Origin: Progne subis subis
Taxonomy: Eukaryota; Chordata; Aves; Passeriformes; Hirundinidae
Assembly (NCBI GenBank): GCA_022316685.1
Contig: JAKJHU010000014.1
Coordinates: 5,389,001-5,453,000 of the forward strand
Direction: 5' to 3'
Length of the DNA stretch: 64,000 nucleotides
Made by a program: the position numbers and the translations under genes. This document shows positions 58,238 through 64,000 of the stretch, piece by piece (within the stretch, counting starts at the first letter, position 1; the number at the start of each line of letters is the position of its first letter). The notes below the pieces were generated by a model. The model did not search any database and had not been told where the DNA came from. It worked only from the letters and a program-made list of their open reading frames with translations.

Positions 58238-59798
58238 GTGCTGCTCTCGTGCTTTCGCCCCATCGTTCACCTGCTCGGCCCTGAGTGGTCCCAGCTCAGA
58301 CCAAACCTGCTCACTGGTGCCAGAGGGAAAGCTCCCAGGGGAGATGGAGGTGGTTTATTCTGGAATCAAATCAGTTAAATCTGCTTTAAGGGGAGTTTGC
58401 TCCCTTCACCTGCTGACTGCACTTCATCTCCAGTCTCCTTTAGCAGGGAAGGGGAGGTGCAGGATACAGGCAGGTGACCCAGCAAGGGAGATAATCACAG
58501 CTTGAGGGGCCAGAGAGCTCTGCTTTTGTGTCTGTTTGGCTCTGGCTGGTGGAGCCATGATCCATGGCTTCAGATTTCCAGTTCAGACCTCAGATGTGCT
58601 TGGGCTGTCCCAAGCATTGTGAGGGCCACAGGCTTTTCACCGTGCCACGTTTAGCTGGGAGCTCCAGAGTGCTCATATCAGGCTCATGGGTGATTTCTGG
58701 CAAAAAAAAGCAAAACCTCTGTAATCCAGTCTCTGAGGAGAGCATCCAGCCTCCTCCTGCAGAGCAGCCCTGAGGAGCACACGGGTGACAGAGGCAGGGC
58801 AGAGCCTTCTCCTGCTGATACCTGCCCACCAAAGCTCACAGAGGGCAGCAAGGGAAGTGCTTGTTAGGAAATTGTTTCATACCATCCTTCTGTTTCCTTT
58901 CACATTGTTAAGGCCCCCTGGCCTCGCTCTGTATTCACCTGCAAATTCCTGCTCCCCCCATTCAGCCAGAGCTCCAAACTCACTGCTCCATCATTTACCT
59001 GGTCTGCAGCTCCCCTGTGGTTTTGGGACACAGCTGTAAGGACAAGGGGTTTAGTACAGCTGGAATGGGAATAACACCAAAGCCCAAGATGATGCTGAGA
59101 ATGAGTCCTGGGAACTTGTGGAAACCTGTGAGCAGACAGGGTCTGTCATTTGGGTCCTGTCTCACCAGGCTCGGTGTGAGCTGTGTCCTGTCCCTGTGAT
59201 GGGGGCTCTGCAGCCACAGGGATTTTGCAGCCATGTCACAGCCATCCAAGAGCAGGCAGCTGTGCAGAAATTCAGCAGCCCCTCAGCATTGCAGAGCTCA
59301 GCACCAGGCTTGCTGGCAAACAGCAGTGCCTGTCGCAGGCCAGGGAGCTCCTGTCTCATCTCCAGGGTGGAATTAATCTTGCATGGAGGAGAGGGAAGAA
59401 AAGAAACCAGGTAGTTGAGTGGTTGGATAAGCTTTGAGCTGTAGGAGGGTTGGGTTCACTGCCCCACTGAGCCCCACTGAACCCTACTGTCCCTCTGTGA
59501 ATGTGGATTTTTCCTTAGGAAAAGGAATATTTCCAGCCCATGGGAAGCAAAAGCCTGGATTTTCCAGTGTCTGCCTGCAGCTATGAGACAGAAGTCTGGC
59601 CTTCACTTTCCATATATTTCTTCCCAAAGAAAAACCAACACAACAACTAAATTGCTATTTTCAGTTAGTATATGTATTATTTTTATCATGAAACGGATTT
59701 AAATTTTACCATCTTGTGATTGAAAATAGGCACCGAAACCTCAAGATGGGCAATGCAAACATGCTCTGCTCTGACAGGGACATTTCCTTTGCCAACAG
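58238..59798 (+). other. TNIK: Intron
   Basis: 1.6 kb of unique sequence. A short imperfect duplication (gagccccactgagccccact) lies at about 59460-59490. No exon is seen. Confidence 0.85.
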
Positions 59799-59933
59799 GA
59801 AAGAAGAACAAGCTGCGTGTGTACTACCTGTCCTGGCTGAGAAACAGGATTTTACACAATGACCCTGAGGTGGAGAAGAAGCAGGGTTGGATCACAGTTG
59901 GGGACCTGGAGGGATGCATCCACTACAAAGTCG
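59799..59933 (+). CDS. TNIK: TNIK window exon 24: CNH domain
   Basis: GA completes a Gly codon, then 44 codons: [44 protein letters not shown], plus one base. [23 protein letters not shown] is a family signature. The acceptor is gccaacag and the donor is gtgagt. Confidence 0.95.
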
Positions 59934-60179
59934 GTGAGTGGAAATAAATGTTAGAAGAGGTGTGGGGTTTTTTTTCTCTACTCTTAGGTCTGACCTGACA
60001 ATTTGATATTAAAAGTTTGGGTAGACCATCGCCACAAGTAAATTTGGAATTCATCTTTATGCATTAGGTGGACTCTGTGTAAATAAAGAATCAACAGAGG
60101 GATGGCCTGAGAAGCTGTTCCTGGAGATTTGTCGGAAAAGGAGTGAATGTTTTTAAAATTGGGTTTGTTTTTATTTTAG
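59934..60179 (+). other. TNIK: Short intron
   Basis: 246 bp, T-rich at the 3' end, acceptor ttttattttag. No other feature. Confidence 0.85.
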
Positions 60180-60280
60180 TGAAGTATGAAAGAATCAAGT
60201 TCTTGGTGATTGCCTTAAAGAACGCTGTAGAGATCTACGCTTGGGCTCCTAAACCATATCACAAGTTTATGGCATTTAAG
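60180..60280 (+). CDS. TNIK: TNIK window exon 25: CNH domain
   Basis: TG completes a Val codon, then 33 codons: [20 protein letters not shown] and [22 protein letters not shown] and [13 protein letters not shown] are CNH hallmarks. Phase 0 at the end, donor gtatgt. Confidence 0.95.
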
Positions 60281-61502
60281 GTATGTTTGTCTTTTACACT
60301 CTGTAATTGTAAATACATGAGATTTCTGTACTCTGCAGAGCAGAAAAGCACCTTGCTTATGTAGCTGAGCTCCTCAGGATGCCTGGCAGGCATGGGAGAC
60401 GGGATCCTTGCTGGCTGAAGAGATTGGATATGTTCTGCTTACAGCCAACAATGAAGTGCTATTATTAGTTTATGCTAGCAGGCTTTACTTGAGAATTTTG
60501 CAGAAAGCTGATCAAATGCATATGAGTAGAATTGAGTTGGGGATTTTGATGGGTGTTTTTTGTGGGGTTTTTGTGTTTGGTGGTTTTGGTTTTTTTCCTC
60601 TGACTAATTTTTAACATACAGTACAAAAATAGGCCAGCATGATTTTCTCTTTTCATTTTGCAGGGTCCTCTCCCCTTGTGCAATGTGGATTCTGTCTCCA
60701 GACAGAAAGTCTGGGAGAGTGACCCACTCTTTTTATCTCTTTTTTCCTTCCTTTTCACATGCCTTGGTCTCCTCAGTGAAACCTTCCTGCTCTTCAACCT
60801 GCCAGTGGGTGTTTTGTGCTTAGTCCTTCATCCCTTTCCACCTTTCATCCCAAGCTCTGAGCAGAGGAGAGTCCCAAGGGGCAATGCCTTGTGGAGATGT
60901 TCATGCTGAGTAATCTCATTTTACATCTTTCCAACACAAATGGACTTCTGCAGTATTGGGTCACATTAGCTTCTTCTGAGATGGGCTCAGTGACATGGAG
61001 AACATGCATCAAAATTCTCCCACAGGTGTTTCACTCTCCTGCTGAGCACTTAAGCCATGGTGCTTGATCTGGGGGTTGATGGCTGGGGTCTGGATGGAGC
61101 AGGGAAAAGTTGGTCTGTGTTGAACTGACTCATTTCAGCTGCCCAAAGCAGAGCAGTGATCCCTGCCAAGAGAGGAGGTGGGTGGTCACGGATCTCTGCT
61201 GAGAGAGACTGAACACACACTCATGTAAAATGGAGCTGTCTCCTTCCTTTAGAGACCAAATCCTTGTGTTGGCCTCAGGATCCTGTGAGAGAGAGCTGGG
61301 CTTGGCAAGGGTGGGCACTTAGCTGCTGGGATGGCTGAATACCCTCTGAGGCATCTGACAGGGGAACAGAGAGGCAGGAGTATAAACAACCACACATTTT
61401 GTAGGAAACACAGTCAAACAAATATGATTTCAAAACTGTATCAGGCTGCTGCAGTGGGGATTTGTTGGTTTCCTGTGATGCTCATGGAAGGGATTATAAA
61501 AG
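60281..61502 (+). other. TNIK: Intron with an unusual acceptor
   Basis: 1.2 kb of unique sequence. The 3' splice site ggattataaaag has no pyrimidine tract directly before it; the nearest T-rich stretch (ttgttggtttcctg) lies 28-42 nt upstream. Confidence 0.85.
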
Positions 61503-61652
61503 TCTTTTGCAGATCTCCAGCACAAGCCGTTGCTCGTGGATCTCACTGTAGAAGAGGGTCAGAGGCTGAAGGTTATCTTTGGATCCCACACTGGTTTCCA
61601 CGTGATTGATGTAGATTCTGGGAACTCCTATGATATCTATATACCATCTCAC
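61503..61652 (+). CDS. TNIK: TNIK window exon 26: CNH domain
   Basis: 50 codons in phase 0: [50 protein letters not shown]. The start is set by phase and by the family sequence MAFK-SFADL. Ten bases into the exon, tcttttgcag forms a better-looking acceptor, but its use would break the frame. The donor is gtgagt. Confidence 0.94.
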
Positions 61653-62575
61653 GTGAGTACATGAGCAGTGCTGCTGCCTGAGGACCACGGGTCACCAGTG
61701 AGGTTTGGACAGGCTCCCAGGGGCTCAGAACTGGGGACCAGTTATAGCTGTGACATTCCCCAGTCCTGCCCTCACTTCAGGAGGACTCAGAGCTGTCACA
61801 TACTTCATGCTCATCTGCCCAGGCTGTTTCTGTCCTCGTGCAGGAGCTGTAAAGTTTAAGGTCGCCATGTGCCACAAAAAGGAGACTCTGTACATTGCAT
61901 GGAGCAGTAGTGGAGCTCTCTGTAGGATTTTCTTGTTGGGTCATTTAAACTCCATTGAAACTGTTGGCCCACAATAAACTGGTTTAGGAGAAGCTGTGTC
62001 ACTAAACAAATGTGGGAATTGTTGAATCTGATCTGAGCAGCAGCCTTCTCTGTGAGAATTAGCAAGAGCAGAGGGAGAAATGCTGGGGCAATTTGGGATG
62101 GTTTTGTGTTGTCTTAGCTATGGAAGGGCAGACATGGGTGGAAAGTCAATGCAGCTGCCCTTGGAGCTAGAGGATGATTGCTAAAAAAGAGGGTATTTCC
62201 TCCCTAGGGCTGCCTGTAAAACTCTGAGTTTTTTTACCTTGATTTGAACTGGTGGTGGATTCATCGGCTCAGTCACTCGTTTGTGTTCCAGCCAAGTGTC
62301 AGCCATCAGTCTTGGGGGCGTGTATGTTGTGATCTGTCTGTAATTGCTGAACCTGTTTATCCTTGCTGTGTCAGACAGCTTTGATGCTAGGGTAAACATG
62401 ACAGTTTATTCCCCTTCAGGCTTATCTCTGAAAGCCAGTGCCTGTGTGGGGAGTGGAGGGAGGGCTTTGTTCTCCAGCTGGTTTGGGCTTTTTCCCCGCA
62501 GCACTCTGCTCCCTTCCCTCTTCCCCTTTCTCCATTCAGTGTAATTCTGACTCTCAGGGTCTGTTTTACCTGCAG
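61653..62575 (+). other. TNIK: Intron
   Basis: 920 bp of unique sequence. No repeats seen. The acceptor is ttacctgcag. Confidence 0.85.
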
Positions 62576-62735
62576 ATTCAGGGCAATATTACTCCTCACG
62601 CCATTGTCATCCTGCCCAAGACGGACGGGATGGAGATGCTGGTGTGCTATGAGGATGAAGGTGTCTATGTGAACACCTACGGACGGATAACTAAAGACGT
62701 GGTGCTCCAGTGGGGAGAAATGCCAACTTCCGTGG
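62576..62735 (+). CDS. TNIK: TNIK window exon 27: CNH domain
   Basis: 53 codons plus one base: [63 protein letters not shown] and [16 protein letters not shown] are strongly conserved CNH blocks. The donor is gtaggt. Confidence 0.95.
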
Positions 62736-63351
62736 GTAGGTCAACCCTTCCTCTTCACCTGCTCAAAATACAAGCCACAAGTAAGATGAGGAGTTAAGAA
62801 TGCTGTGACAGAGTAATTTGGGATGAAGGGGATTTCCCTCTTTTATCAGAGGGGGTTACCCTCAGCCAGCTATGAGATGCAGTTGCTAAATTTCTGCAGT
62901 TTGGTCCTCCATAGTAAAAGCAAGTAATTTCTTGAAGATTTGAACTTTTTGAGTAAGAGATTAAGTATAAGATAAATGTGAGATAATGCAAGCTGTTGCA
63001 CTGGTGGGCTGCTGTGTTGAGTGGAGCGGGGCTGGGGTGGAGCTGGGAGCCCTTGAGTTGCTCTTCTGGCTCTGCTGTTGCTCAGCTCCACAACCCATGG
63101 CGGCAAAACACCGCCCAGCTCCTCAGCTTCTGAAACCAGAAGAAGCAGTGCTGCTTCTGTTTAAATTTCTCGGCAATGTCTGGACAAAAAGTGCTCTGAA
63201 AAGGCTGCTGTCCCTGCAGGCACACGCCTGGCCATCAGAGCCAGTGATCTGCTTAGGCTTTGAGTAACAGCTGATGAGAGCTTTCCTGCCCATTGCATCA
63301 TATTTAACTCCACACAAGTTGTAACACCTGCCAAACGCTTCCTTTTGACAG
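62736..63351 (+). other. TNIK: Intron
   Basis: 616 bp of unique sequence. No feature beyond the ttttgacag acceptor. Confidence 0.85.
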
Positions 63352-63491
63352 CCTACATTCATTCCAATCAAATAATGGGCTGGGGAGAGAAAGCTATTGA
63401 AATCCGGTCAGTGGAGACAGGACATTTGGATGGAGTATTTATGCACAAGCGAGCTCAAAGGTTAAAGTTTCTATGTGAAAGAAATGACAAG
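63352..63491 (+). CDS. TNIK: TNIK window exon 28: CNH domain, last exon in the window
   Basis: CC completes an Ala codon, then 46 codons: [62 protein letters not shown] is followed in TNIK by a single short terminal exon (beginning VFFAS) that is not in this window. Phase 0 at the end, donor gtaagt. Confidence 0.95.
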
Positions 63492-64000
63492 GTAAGTCCA
63501 CTTCAAAGCTGGTATCTGTGCTGAGGGCTACGAGGTGCTTTTAGAGCTTGTCTGGTTTGTCTTGAGGTTAATAATTAATCTGAAGGTCCTGTTTAATAAG
63601 CAGTGTCCATAAGCCTATTCCCAGTTAATTTTCTCCAGTGGGTGGAGACCTCAGCCTGCAAGATCTCTTCTACATCTAGCTGAGATCTGCATAACTTGGC
63701 TTGACTTTCTCCCAATTCTTTTATCTGAACATTAAATTGAGGCTGCCAAGTGAACTCTAAATGTTGGGTATTAGCAAGGGTGTGTACGTGATCCTGATTT
63801 GAGCTCTGATGCAGAAACATTTTGATGCATCTTAAATTATTTTCCTCTTACAGCCTCATCCATTTCTGTGGACAGCAGTGAGAAATACTGCTCCGGAGGG
63901 TGATCAGAGTTGCGTAGGCTGTCATGTAGATGACCTCTGCCACAGATATGGCAAGGGGGGCAGGCAATAAGGAGGAATTTCTGGAGGAAAAGGCATTTTT
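63492..64000 (+). other. TNIK: Start of the last intron (truncated by the window)
   Basis: Unique sequence; no sign of the terminal exon. The frame at 63593-63820 on the minus strand is a chance frame. Confidence 0.8.

Overview
This window lies inside one large vertebrate protein-coding gene on the + strand. Translating the exons in order gives TNIK (TRAF2- and NCK-interacting kinase), a STE20/germinal-centre-kinase-IV serine/threonine kinase. I identify 28 consecutive coding exons, from the kinase hinge (6397) to the last part of the CNH/citron domain (63491). By comparison with human TNIK recalled from memory, about four upstream coding exons (N-terminus, glycine loop and VAIK-type lysine) lie before the window, and one final exon of about 27 codons lies after it. 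At least seven CR1-type LINE 3' ends are present, with no Alu, B1 or L1. Together with compact introns, this points to a bird; I cannot name the species.

Layout: 1-6396 is intron. 6397-18706 holds six exons for the rest of the kinase domain: hinge, HRD catalytic loop, DFG/activation loop, DLWS helix and C-lobe. 20301-31323 encodes the acidic linker and the long Gln/Glu/Arg coiled coil. 35984-57308 encodes the proline/serine-rich intermediate region that binds TRAF2 and NCK, plus an acidic Ser/Glu cluster. 57678-63491 encodes the CNH domain. Exon lengths and phases join without a gap, giving 1235 codons after discounting one extra base in the fourth exon.

Three exons correspond in length and sequence to the known TNIK cassettes of 29, 55 and 8 residues (87, 165 and 24 nt). 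All are multiples of three, so any combination keeps frame. Rbfox-type GCATG or TGCATG motifs occur downstream of each; a doubled TGCATGCATG lies about 130 nt after the 165-nt exon.

The most consequential anomaly is a single extra A in the kinase exon at 13732-13787. It breaks the frame inside DLWSLGITAIE and would give a stop in the next exon. It is probably an assembly or sequencing error, but it should be checked. The rest is intronic: CR1 fragments, homopolymers, short tandem repeats, two intronic CpG clusters (one strong, just after the microexon) and several AT-rich stretches that look like candidate conserved noncoding elements. I see no second gene, RNA gene, CRISPR array or integrated virus, and nothing that amounts to a new biological system.
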